The notes under the pieces: generated by a model
What the model saw: the letters and a program-made list of their open reading frames with translations, nothing else
What the model was told of the DNA's origin: nothing
Databases searched by the model: none
Program-made: the position numbers and the translations under genes
Shown here: piece by piece, positions 9,330 through 18,788 of the stretch
Numbering within the stretch: the first letter of the stretch is position 1
Layout of the letters: each line of letters begins with the position of its first letter
From: Dyella_B jejuensis
Lineage (GTDB): Bacteria; Pseudomonadota; Gammaproteobacteria; Xanthomonadales; Rhodanobacteraceae
NCBI RefSeq assembly: GCF_044904675.1
Contig: NZ_JADIKJ010000010.1
Coordinates: 1 to 64,000 of the forward strand
Reading direction: 5' to 3'
Length of the DNA: 64,000 nt

Positions 9330-12300
9330 TTACTCCAGCGCGACGGCCTCCGTGCCCGGCGAGGCGTTCAGATCGTTGAGAATGGAGTCGATTTCTTCAT
9401 TTGTCAGGTCGTCGATGCGATCGAGCACCGCTTCGAAACCCGCGCCATCCGACGCAAGCGTTACAGCCGCGGCGTTACCTGCGTGGCTGCCGTCCTTGTG
9501 CGTGTCGGTAAGCTCCGCCCTGAATTGCTCGGCAAGATCACGGATCGATTTTCCCGAGACCAACGCATTGGTGCGGACGATTACATCGATGCCCGACTCG
9601 ATGCGATCCTTGAGCTCCAGCGACATGATGGAATCCAGGCCAATGGAGATCAATGGCGCATCCAGTTCCACCTGTTCGACATCGAGCATCAAAGCGTTAC
9701 ACACCGTCCGCCTGATCGCCGCCACCAGCAATTCCATTTGCTCGTCCGGCGTCTTTCCGACCAGCGATGCCCGCGTGATCCGGCTATTGCCTCCACCACC
9801 CGCACCCTGTTGCCCGGACATCAACGAGGCGAAATACGGGGTCTGCGCGGCATAACCGCGCATACGGGCCCAGGCATCCCAGTTCATCGGGAGCGCACCC
9901 TTGGCACCGGCCTGGCGCTCCAGGATCAGATCCTCGAGCAAGTCCAATCCTTTGTCGGGCATCACCATGCCCATGCCATGCTGCGCAAGGCGCTGGAGGT
10001 TGTGCACATCGGCAGCCATGCCAATCTCCGACCAGGGACCCCAGGCAATGCTCAGCGCTGGCAGGCCCTGGGCCCGGCGATGCTCGACCAATCCCTCGAG
10101 GAACGCATTCGCAGCAGCATAGTTGCCCTGGCCGGGCGAACCGATGAACGAAGCAAGGGACGAAAACAGCACGAAGAAATCCAGTTCCTTGCCTGCAACC
10201 GCGCGATGCAGGTTCCACGCGCCATGAACCTTGGCCGGCATCACGGAACACACCTGGTCATGATCCATCTGCACCAGCATCCCGTTGTTCAGGATACCGG
10301 CCGCGTGGATGACTCCCCTCACGGGTGGCATGTCGCGCTGGATCGCGTCGAACATGGCAGTCACCGCGTTCATGTCGGCTATATCGACCGACATCGCCGT
10401 ACAACGAGCGCCGCCCGTGTTGATTTCTTCCATCACGTCCAAGGCGGACAGTGAGGGAGGACGCCGGCCAACCAGAACGACGTGGCGGGCACCGTCCCGC
10501 ACCATGCGCCTTGCGATGGCGAGACCCAGGCCGCCCAGACCGCCAGTGATCAGGTAGGTCGCATCTTCTCGATAGGTGCTTGGCAACTGGGTGGTCGCGG
10601 TTGCCAGTTCAACCGTCACAGAGCGATCGACCGAGCCGATGTCCCCCTCCAATTCGTTCAAATCCAAGGCTTCGACATCGCCAAGGACAAATGCCCCTTC
10701 CGCAAGCAACCGGACGACTTCCTCCAGCAATGCCTGAGCACCCTTCGGGTTGGTCTTGCGCAGCCCCTCGAACTCGACAGCGGCGTAGGAACAGTTGCTC
10801 GGAAGGTCGCGCTGTATCAGCGAAATCGACCGCTTCCGGCTGTCGTCATTCGGGAACAGGTCGACATATCGCCCGAACGGGGCCAGGAATCGAGGACAAA
10901 AAGCCGCTTCGAACTCGCTCGTCACGTCGATGATGGCTGCCACGTCGCCGCAGACGGCACTGGCTAACGCATAGTCGAGAGGATCGCCTTCATCAAAAAT
11001 GCGCTCGACCTTCAGGCCCCGAAGATGATCGTGAAGATGCCTAGGAGCGGTCACGAAGAGCTTGGCTCCCAGCCACAACGCGACATGTACCGCTGCGAAG
11101 CCGCGCCGCGCATCTTCGATCCGCATCAGCACTCGCTCGCCGCGAGTTATGCGAGCGACCTCGCGCATGCCGAACAAGGCGGTGAGGTAGCTACGTAGCG
11201 ACGCCACCGTCCGGGTGTCGGACAAGGCGTCGTCGAGCACGGCCGTCGCGCCGGCGTCAACCAGCTGGTGCGAGGCAAGCGGTCCGCCAGCGACGCTGAC
11301 GACGCGCTGCCCTGGAAGGATCCCCCGCACTGCTGCGCCGACACGCAACACGGTTCCGGCGATGGCGTCGACCCGTGACGTGCCTGCGTCGCCATCGAAC
11401 CGCATGTCGGCGGCGCTGACGCCGATTTCGACATCCCCTTCCTCGGGACTGTGCCGGCGCCCGGCGACCGATTGCAACATCGGCGCGCCATCCCCGTTCC
11501 GGGAAACAGACCATGTGCGCATGGCCGCTTCGGCGGGGCTTTCCGCTGCGAGCCCCGCCCGCGCAGGGAACCGAAGGTGTGCGACATAGCGACGCTCGCC
11601 GCGGAAAGCAAGCTGGTCATCCAGTCGCTCTTCGACTAACTCATTGCACAATGCATCCAGTTCGGAGGCGACGATACCGGGGCTCAGATCCACTCGCACA
11701 CACCGTAGTTCGGCGTGCTCGTGCAGGATGGTCTTTGCGCAACCCCAGGCCATGGATTGCCCCAGCGAAATTCCGGCCTCACCGACCTCCACGGGTTGCG
11801 CGCCGGCGGTAACCAGCCACAGCCGGGGGGCGCGAGTCAGTTCCGCCAGTGACAGCGCACGAACCACGTCGACCAGGCTGGTCACGCCATCGGCGTATCC
11901 GGCTGGCACATCATCCGTGAACGGTAGCGCGTCCAGATTCCACAGGTGCAACACGGCACGGCATGGATGATCACCGTCAGCATAGAGTTCGCGTACCAAA
12001 CGCTCCATGTCTGACGAATCCGCTACGTTTACGGTATAGGCGGACGCATCCATCCGCGCATAGGCATTGCCTGGCCGCACCAGGACGCACTCTTGCCCTC
12101 GCGCACGCAGTCTCTCGGCGATACCCTCGGCTACTCCACCTGCGTCGGCCAGGATCAGCCAATGCCCCGGTCCCGGTGAAACCGGGGCCTCTGCGGGCAG
12201 AATCGGCATCTCCATCCACTCGACTTCGCAGCGCCACGCAGCGGGGTCTCTGGGGATACCCGAGGTTTGTGCATACGTCATCCCGGCAGGGAATTCGAAT

Positions 12301-15300
12301 TCCATGCCCTCGGCCAGCGCGACCACTGCGCCATCGGCATCCAGCACCCATGCATCTGCGCGCATCCTTCCGTCGTCGGCATTCGTCGCCGAGCGGTCAT
12401 GCAAGGTGGCATACGCATATACGGCGTCGCTCAGAGTCCCGAACACTCGCAGCCGGCGGACCTGCCTGAGCATGGTGAAAGCGGCACTGCTTCCGGAAGC
12501 GAGCCGGCAAGCCTGCTCCATGGCTTCGAACATCAGAGGATGCAGGTGGAATCGCTCCACGTCGCCGTTGCGCACGGCAATATTCAGGTGGAGCAGCGCC
12601 GAGCCCTCCGCCATGTGTATTTCACTGGCAACGTGGGCCGCGGCGACGTATTCAACGCCGATTTCGCCGAGTTTTCGGTAGACCTCCGCGCCGCTGAATT
12701 TCGTCGGGTTGCGCGTGCTCATCACGTCGACACGCACCGCTTCGGGGCGGTTTGCCTTCACGTTACCGCCGACCAGCGCGCTGCACGTAAACAAGGACTT
12801 CCAACATTCGGAAGGGCCTTGCGAGTCGTCCACCTGCGCATCCACGCAGATATCGTAGCAACCACGCATCATGCTCACGACGCGGGTCTGGAGCATCGGC
12901 AATGCATCGTCTTCGACGCTCGCCAGCCCTTCACTGAAGGCAAGATTCACCAACTCGCGCCCCCCGCGCGGGTCACTCAGGCTCGCGGCCGCGTCCAAGG
13001 CGACCTCTACGTGCAGCCCGTTGCTCAAGCGTCCATTGCCATGCACGCGGGTCGAACGGATGCTCGGTTGACCATAGATGTCCAGGCGCGATTGCCAAGT
13101 CGGCTGCGACACGGGCATCCGCATGGTGACCAGCGGGTGTGCGCACAAACGCTTGCGTGCCTCGTGATGCGCGCTATCCAGCCAGTATCTGTCGCGCTGC
13201 CAGGAGTAATGAGGCAGTTCGCGGTCGAACGCACCGTCTCCACAAAGCGCCGACCAGTCGACCTCCACGCCACGGACGTGCAGTGCGGAGATACAGCGCT
13301 TCATGCATAAATTATCGTCCGTCTGACGCTTCAGCGTCGGCAGCACGACACCGCGTATCCCGGATGCGGTCAGCGTGCGGGAGATGCCACCGTTTAACGT
13401 GGGATGAGCGCCGATCTCGATGAAGATGCGGCTGCCCCGTTTTGCCATCGCCTCGATGGCCTCCTTGAAGCGCACCGCCTCGCGGGCATTAAGACCCCAG
13501 TATTGCGCCGTCGGGAGGTGATCTTCGTCCACCCAGTCCGCACGTACCGTGGACATCAGCGCGATCTGCGGCACACGCACTTCCATGCCCTGCATTTCAG
13601 CTACGAGCGCAGCCGCGGCAGTCTCGACCAGGGCACTGTGGAAGGGATAGTCCAGCTCCAGTTCAACGCAAGTAACATCCTGTCTGGTCAGTTCCTCGAT
13701 GAGCGCCCTGATCGCCAGATAGGTACCCGATACGACCGTGGTGCCTGGGCTATTCACGCTGGCGATTGAAAGCTCCCGTCCGTAATGGCGGACCACGGGC
13801 TCGAGCAGGTCGACGGGCATTTCAACGCTGACCATGCGTCCGGTTCCCTTCACCTCGCCCATGAGGCGCGCGCGCGCTGCCACCAGCCGGCAGGCGGTGT
13901 CAAAGCCGATGGCGCCCGACACGAAGGCAGCGGTAATCTCGCCAAAACTGTGACCGACAACGGCCGAAGGCTTCACGCCCCAGGATTTCAACAGGGCGGT
14001 GATGGAACACTGCAATGCGAACAGCGTTGGCTGAAGGTAGACGGTATCTTCGAGCCTGGTGTCACTGTCGTCCGCCGACAATACATCGATGACTGACCAC
14101 CCCGTATGTGGCACCAGCCCCGCGTCGCAGCGCTCGAGCTCGGCCCGGAATACGGCTTCGGTCTGGAAAAGACGACGCCCCATGGCCGGCCACTGCGCGC
14201 CGTGGCCTGCGTACACGATCGCGATTTCGGGCGTGGAACCTGCCCCGAGGGCGCCGTTGTATTGCCCGGCTGCGACGTCCTGATGGTTGCGGGTCTGCAG
14301 GTACGCCTCGATGGCGTCGGCCATGGCCTCGCCGTCGGTTCCCACCACGCACAAACGATGATCGAAGTGAGTGCGGTGCATGGCGCAGGTGTGACATACA
14401 TCCGCCAACGCGACGCTATCTCCCTTCGCGCGAAGGTGTTTGGCCAATGCGTCAGCATTGGCATTCATGGCGCGCTCGGTCTTGCCGCTGATGGCCAGCA
14501 GACGCAGTCCCTCCGGCGCCACCGGCGAGACCGGCGCCGCGGCATCAGGCACGTACTCCTCGAGTACGACGTGAACGTTGGTACCACCGATGCCGAAACT
14601 GTTGACGCCGGCCAGGCGGGGACGCCCCGTCTCCACGAGAGAGCCCAAGTGTCGCTGCACGCGCAGCGGATGTTCATCGAACCGGATGAGCGGATTGGGA
14701 TTCTCAAAATGCAGGTTAGGCGGTACCTGCCCGCAATGCAGAACCATGGCTGCCTTGATGAGCCCGGCCACGCCGGCGGCGGACTCACAATGGCCCATAT
14801 TGGTCTTTATCGACCCGATCGTGTGAATCCGGTTCGTACCACTCAGCTTCAGCAGTTCGCCTAATGCGTTGACCTCAATGGGGTCACCGACCGCCGTGCC
14901 GGTGCCATGCGCTTCCACGTAATCCAGATCGCTCGGCAGGATGCCCGCTCGTTCGCATGCACTGCTGATGACACGCTGCTGCGCTTCGCCGTTGGGTGCG
15001 GCGATCGCGCTGCTGCGACCATCCTGGTTGGTCGCCGATCCGCAGACTACGGCATAGATGGCATCACCATCGGCCTTTGCCTTGGACAGTGGCTTGAGCA
15101 ATAGCAGCCCAGCTCCCTCCGACCGCACATAGCCGTTAGCCCTCTCGTCGAAAGCCTTGCATCGCCCATCCGGCGCCATCATGCCGGCCTTGCTGAGCGA
15201 CATCGTCACGCTGGGCGCCAGTATGATGTTGACGCCACCTACCAGCGCCATCTCGCATTCGCCGGACTGGATCGCCGTGACACCGATGTGCATTGCCGAA

Positions 15301-17945
15301 AGCGAAGACGAGCATGCCGTGTCAATGGCCAGCGCCGGACCGCGCAGGTTGTGGAAATGGGAAATCCGGCTCGCTGAATTGGTCAGCGCACAGCCGATGC
15401 CCGCGTACGGATCGGCGACCGCATCACCACCGAACTGCAGCTGCGCGTAGTCGCTTCCGGAAATTCCGACAAATACTCCAATCTGCTTGCCGGACACGGA
15501 ACTCGGCAATACGCCGGCGTCCTCAAACACCTCCCAGGACAGCTCCATGAGAATCCGATGCGCCGGATCCATGCGCTTTGCCTCGCGGTTCTGGATGCCA
15601 AAGAAGCGGGCGTCGAATGACTCGATGTCCTTGATGAACCCGCCGTATTTCGTGTTCATCTTGCCCATTGCCAGCGGATTCGGATCGTAAAGTGCATCCG
15701 CGTCCCAGCGCTCTGGCGGTACTTCAGTAACGGCATCGACGCCTTTGCACAAATTATCCCAAAGTTCGCGCGGTCCATTCGCGGAAGGGAACCGGCAAGC
15801 GATGCCAACGATGGCTACCGCGTCTTCCTGGTCCTTCCCCGGCTCACCCGGTTCCGCCGACGCAGCTTGCACGGTCGACAAGTGTCCATCGTTCCGGGGG
15901 CTGGAGCGTCCCAGCCTTAGTTCCGCTACTGCGTTCGCAAGATATGCGGCCAATTCCCCGATCGTGTCGTAGTCCACGAATACGCTGTACTGGATCCGCA
16001 AGCCGAACCTGCGGTTGATATCGTTGAGGATGGCGGTCATCTTCGGCGTATCCTGCCGCAAGGACGCCAACGGGGTCCCCGATGCCGGCTCTGCGAGATT
16101 GCCCTCGATATGCCTGGCGACCATGCGAACGATCCGGGCCTCGTCGTCCGCGATCTTGCGCTGCTTTAACGCCTCGTTACTCTGTTCCGATGCCTCGCCG
16201 GCGGCATCTGCTGATCCGCTCCGTGATGCAAACAGCTGTTTGAGGCGCTCGCCAAGGTAGAGCTCGCGACATTCGTGTCGGCGGATCTTGCCGCTTGTCG
16301 TGCGCGCCAGGCCGCCCGAAACCAGCACCACGTCGTAAGGCGATACCTGATGTCGATCCAGGATGTTCCGCCTCGCGCGTTCGGCGATGTCGGCCAGTGC
16401 AGCCCGATCATATCCGTCCCGGCTCCGCTCAAGCTCCTGTAACACAACCAGTCGCTCTTCGTCTTCGACCGTGATCGAGAACGCAGCGCAGCCCGACGAC
16501 ACCATTCGCTCGTCAATCTCTTCTACCGACTGCTCAATATCGGAGGCATGGTGGTTCTTTCCATTGATGATCATCAAATCTTTCAAGCGGCCACAGACAA
16601 ACAGCTCGCCTTCGAACATGAAGCCGAGGTCGCCGGTATGCACGTAGATGCCTGCACCAGCTCCGGTAATTTCGCCACCAAACGATCGCCGTTCCTCGCG
16701 GCCGTGCTCCAGGTAGCCCGCGCCAACACTTTCTCCAGCCACGCGAATTTCGCCAATGTGTAGCTCAGGAAGGATCGCGTTCGTTTCCGGATCGACGATG
16801 ACGACGCGGTTACCGCCGCAAGGCCGTCCAGAGGAGACCAGCCGCGTCGATTGCGCGTCACCGGCACCAGTCGGCGCTGCCACCGGACCGGCGAGCGAGG
16901 CCGTGCTGAACTGGCTAACCTTGATGCGTTCGCCGCGTCCGGTTACGAGCAGCGTCGCCTCGGCAAGGCCGTAGGCCGGACAAATGACGTTACGTCCGAA
17001 CCCGAATCGCTCGAATCGACTCAGGAAATGATCGATCGTCGTAGAACGAATTGGCTCGGCGCCGCTTACGGCGCAGCGCATGCAAGACAGATCTACGCCA
17101 TCGAGTTCGTCATCGCGAATTTTGCGCACGCACAGCTTGTAACCGAAGTTTGGCGAGGCGCTGCACGAAACGCGGAAATCGGAAAGCGCCCTCAACCAGC
17201 GAGACGGCCGCGTGATGAAGGCTTCCGGCGCCATCATCACGCTGTGCAACTGCTTGACCAGGGGAGTGACGATGCCCCCGATCAGGCCCAGGTCGTGATA
17301 TGTCGGCAACCAACTCGCCCAGCAGTCGCCAGGAGCGGCGCCCACCTGATCGTAGATCAATCCTGCCTGATGAATCAGGTTGGCATGCGTGATCATCACG
17401 CCTTTCGGCTCGCTGGTTGAGCCGGAACTGTATTGCAGCATGGCGACTGCGGCGGGATCCGTCGGCGCCATGACCGCAGCGCCTGCATCGTGGCCATCAG
17501 TTTCGTCTACGAGCACCCAGCCGAAACCGCTCGGGAACTCCAGATGTGCTTCAGTGATATCGCGCGTCGCCGAGGTGGCGAGCGCGATGTTCGCGCCGCT
17601 GTTCTCCAGGATGGATAGCAAGCGCTTTACTACCATTCCATGCCGTGGCGCGGGCACGGGTATCGCAACGACGCCTGCGTATAGACATGCCACGAATGCC
17701 GTAACGAAATCCAACCCCGGGCGGAACAACAGCAGCACGTGGCTGCCCCGTTGAGTAACGGCTTGAAGTCGTGCCGCAAGACTTAGGGCGCGCTCGTGAA
17801 GTTGCCCAATGGACACGCTGCGCTCGACGCGGGCATTCCCTCCGCGGGAGGCGTACTCCAGATAAGTGAATGCCCTTCGATCTGGCTCAGAACGGACGCT
17901 TTCCCCAATCAGTTCGAACAATCCCTTGAAATCCATACACCCCAT
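9330..17945 (-). CDS. Hybrid fatty acyl-AMP ligase / polyketide synthase: FAAL-ACP*-KS-AT-DH*-ER*-KR-ACP
   Basis: A 2871-residue loading and extension enzyme that should activate a fatty acid and add one C2 unit. The FAAL domain (1 to about 575) has YSSGSTSEPKG and AYGLAEATL. The following carrier region (about 600-670) has QDTPKM where a carrier has DSL, so Thr633 replaces the phosphopantetheine serine. The ketosynthase (about 708-1130) is intact: C878 in DTACSSS, H1013, H1052. The acyltransferase (about 1243-1530) has GHSFGE (S1333) and YPFHS, closer to malonyl than methylmalonyl types. The dehydratase-like region lacks its His (Thr1632) and Asp (Glu1807). An enoylreductase-like region (about 2140-2420) lacks the glycine-rich NADPH motif. 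The ketoreductase is intact (TGGLGGLG at 2467, S2596, Y2609), and the last carrier has S2772 in GLDSIM. The predicted product is a 3-hydroxyacyl chain handed to the NRPS. Confidence 0.93.
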   Translation of the reverse strand: MGCMDFKGLFELIGESVRSEPDRRAFTYLEYASRGGNARVERSVSIGQLHERALSLAARLQAVTQRGSHVLLLFRPGLDFVTAFVACLYAGVVAIPVPAPRHGMVVKRLLSILENSGANIALATSATRDITEAHLEFPSGFGWVLVDETDGHDAGAAVMAPTDPAAVAMLQYSSGSTSEPKGVMITHANLIHQAGLIYDQVGAAPGDCWASWLPTYHDLGLIGGIVTPLVKQLHSVMMAPEAFITRPSRWLRALSDFRVSCSASPNFGYKLCVRKIRDDELDGVDLSCMRCAVSGAEPIRSTTIDHFLSRFERFGFGRNVICPAYGLAEATLLVTGRGERIKVSQFSTASLAGPVAAPTGAGDAQSTRLVSSGRPCGGNRVVIVDPETNAILPELHIGEIRVAGESVGAGYLEHGREERRSFGGEITGAGAGIYVHTGDLGFMFEGELFVCGRLKDLMIINGKNHHASDIEQSVEEIDERMVSSGCAAFSITVEDEERLVVLQELERSRDGYDRAALADIAERARRNILDRHQVSPYDVVLVSGGLARTTSGKIRRHECRELYLGERLKQLFASRSGSADAAGEASEQSNEALKQRKIADDEARIVRMVARHIEGNLAEPASGTPLASLRQDTPKMTAILNDINRRFGLRIQYSVFVDYDTIGELAAYLANAVAELRLGRSSPRNDGHLSTVQAASAEPGEPGKDQEDAVAIVGIACRFPSANGPRELWDNLCKGVDAVTEVPPERWDADALYDPNPLAMGKMNTKYGGFIKDIESFDARFFGIQNREAKRMDPAHRILMELSWEVFEDAGVLPSSVSGKQIGVFVGISGSDYAQLQFGGDAVADPYAGIGCALTNSASRISHFHNLRGPALAIDTACSSSLSAMHIGVTAIQSGECEMALVGGVNIILAPSVTMSLSKAGMMAPDGRCKAFDERANGYVRSEGAGLLLLKPLSKAKADGDAIYAVVCGSATNQDGRSSAIAAPNGEAQQRVISSACERAGILPSDLDYVEAHGTGTAVGDPIEVNALGELLKLSGTNRIHTIGSIKTNMGHCESAAGVAGLIKAAMVLHCGQVPPNLHFENPNPLIRFDEHPLRVQRHLGSLVETGRPRLAGVNSFGIGGTNVHVVLEEYVPDAAAPVSPVAPEGLRLLAISGKTERAMNANADALAKHLRAKGDSVALADVCHTCAMHRTHFDHRLCVVGTDGEAMADAIEAYLQTRNHQDVAAGQYNGALGAGSTPEIAIVYAGHGAQWPAMGRRLFQTEAVFRAELERCDAGLVPHTGWSVIDVLSADDSDTRLEDTVYLQPTLFALQCSITALLKSWGVKPSAVVGHSFGEITAAFVSGAIGFDTACRLVAARARLMGEVKGTGRMVSVEMPVDLLEPVVRHYGRELSIASVNSPGTTVVSGTYLAIRALIEELTRQDVTCVELELDYPFHSALVETAAAALVAEMQGMEVRVPQIALMSTVRADWVDEDHLPTAQYWGLNAREAVRFKEAIEAMAKRGSRIFIEIGAHPTLNGGISRTLTASGIRGVVLPTLKRQTDDNLCMKRCISALHVRGVEVDWSALCGDGAFDRELPHYSWQRDRYWLDSAHHEARKRLCAHPLVTMRMPVSQPTWQSRLDIYGQPSIRSTRVHGNGRLSNGLHVEVALDAAASLSDPRGGRELVNLAFSEGLASVEDDALPMLQTRVVSMMRGCYDICVDAQVDDSQGPSECWKSLFTCSALVGGNVKANRPEAVRVDVMSTRNPTKFSGAEVYRKLGEIGVEYVAAAHVASEIHMAEGSALLHLNIAVRNGDVERFHLHPLMFEAMEQACRLASGSSAAFTMLRQVRRLRVFGTLSDAVYAYATLHDRSATNADDGRMRADAWVLDADGAVVALAEGMEFEFPAGMTYAQTSGIPRDPAAWRCEVEWMEMPILPAEAPVSPGPGHWLILADAGGVAEGIAERLRARGQECVLVRPGNAYARMDASAYTVNVADSSDMERLVRELYADGDHPCRAVLHLWNLDALPFTDDVPAGYADGVTSLVDVVRALSLAELTRAPRLWLVTAGAQPVEVGEAGISLGQSMAWGCAKTILHEHAELRCVRVDLSPGIVASELDALCNELVEERLDDQLAFRGERRYVAHLRFPARAGLAAESPAEAAMRTWSVSRNGDGAPMLQSVAGRRHSPEEGDVEIGVSAADMRFDGDAGTSRVDAIAGTVLRVGAAVRGILPGQRVVSVAGGPLASHQLVDAGATAVLDDALSDTRTVASLRSYLTALFGMREVARITRGERVLMRIEDARRGFAAVHVALWLGAKLFVTAPRHLHDHLRGLKVERIFDEGDPLDYALASAVCGDVAAIIDVTSEFEAAFCPRFLAPFGRYVDLFPNDDSRKRSISLIQRDLPSNCSYAAVEFEGLRKTNPKGAQALLEEVVRLLAEGAFVLGDVEALDLNELEGDIGSVDRSVTVELATATTQLPSTYREDATYLITGGLGGLGLAIARRMVRDGARHVVLVGRRPPSLSALDVMEEINTGGARCTAMSVDIADMNAVTAMFDAIQRDMPPVRGVIHAAGILNNGMLVQMDHDQVCSVMPAKVHGAWNLHRAVAGKELDFFVLFSSLASFIGSPGQGNYAAANAFLEGLVEHRRAQGLPALSIAWGPWSEIGMAADVHNLQRLAQHGMGMVMPDKGLDLLEDLILERQAGAKGALPMNWDAWARMRGYAAQTPYFASLMSGQQGAGGGGNSRITRASLVGKTPDEQMELLVAAIRRTVCNALMLDVEQVELDAPLISIGLDSIMSLELKDRIESGIDVIVRTNALVSGKSIRDLAEQFRAELTDTHKDGSHAGNAAAVTLASDGAGFEAVLDRIDDLTNEEIDSILNDLNASPGTEAVALE

Positions 17946-18788
17946 CCCAGCTGAAGTTATAGAAATCGGTTCCGGAGATCCGTACCGGCTTTAAACGTCA
18001 TCTAGCACCTTAGGACGCCCCGTATTTCAGAGGCGAAGCAAACGGGCGTCCAGGGTCAATGTCGGCTGCTTTTCGCAGGTGGCAGATGCCAGCTTGTACA
18101 GCGCATTCTCGGGCGACTAATCGCTGAATTCGCCGCGCAGGGCGCCGATCCGGACATGCGTGCGCAATCACTGCAACGGCTGTCAGCCGTGCTATGGAAC
18201 GCGATATTTATCGAGTGCGGCCCATTGGCGGCAATCAATGGAGAAGCGGTTGTCGTTCGACTGCGAATGCATGTTCGGCTGCGCCGAGGCACTTGCAGCA
18301 TGGCTTCCTGATCCGGGCGTCCAACAACCTTGTGGCACACAAGCGTCCCCTTGTCGCAGCTTCCGATGGACCATAAACACCGTGGCGCTCGTTATGCTGC
18401 GCCAGCGGCATGATCTGTTGCCGACATTTTTTGCTTTGTGGTGCTGACGCGCCCCCTCAGTGATGAACACCGGCGCGCTTAAGGAGTCCCCCTCCCTTCG
18501 GGCATATTTACCCGACGGGTAGAGCCCCGTCAAGCGTTATCGACGTCATTTGAGAATAAGCGCGCGCATCTCGCTGGCTTCATGCAATGAAGCATGCGCA
18601 AGAACATTCTGCGTGCATCGAATAGCTCAATCGTTCTTGTTGGAAGCGTCCGCGTTCGCAGGTTATGATCGTTCGAGTTTCAAACGCAGGTCGAAGTACT
18701 CCATCGTAATTTGCGTAAGTACCAACGAAATTTGCGTAGGTACCGACGAATGGATTTCCACTCAAGACTCGCAATTGGACGGCACACA
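17946..18788. other. Divergent intergenic region between the hybrid synthase and the first FAD oxidase; no confident gene
   Basis: About 840 bp without a gene I can support. It should carry promoters for the biosynthetic operon (leftward) and the oxidase (rightward). Visible structures are an inverted repeat GGACGCCC/GGGCGTCC at 18013-18051, a hairpin GACGGG/CCCGTC at 18514-18531, a palindrome GCTTCAT-gca-ATGAAGC at 18577-18593, and a tandem repeat at 18708-18749. Open frames of 75-113 codons here resemble no family I know and have irregular composition. Confidence 0.6.
18708..18749. repeat. Two tandem 21-bp units upstream of the FAD oxidase start
   Basis: Unit 1 (18708-18728) and unit 2 (18729-18749) differ at two of 21 positions. 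They begin AATTTGCGTA and end TACCAACGA or TACCGACGA. The array ends 39 bp before the preferred ATG, where a regulator site would be plausible. Because each unit is a multiple of three, it is also read through in frame if a TTG at 18711 were used. Confidence 0.85.

Noticed and set aside
18056..18533. Several 60-113 codon frames upstream of the FAD oxidase
   Set aside because: They overlap each other on both strands, match nothing known and have no good ribosome sites.
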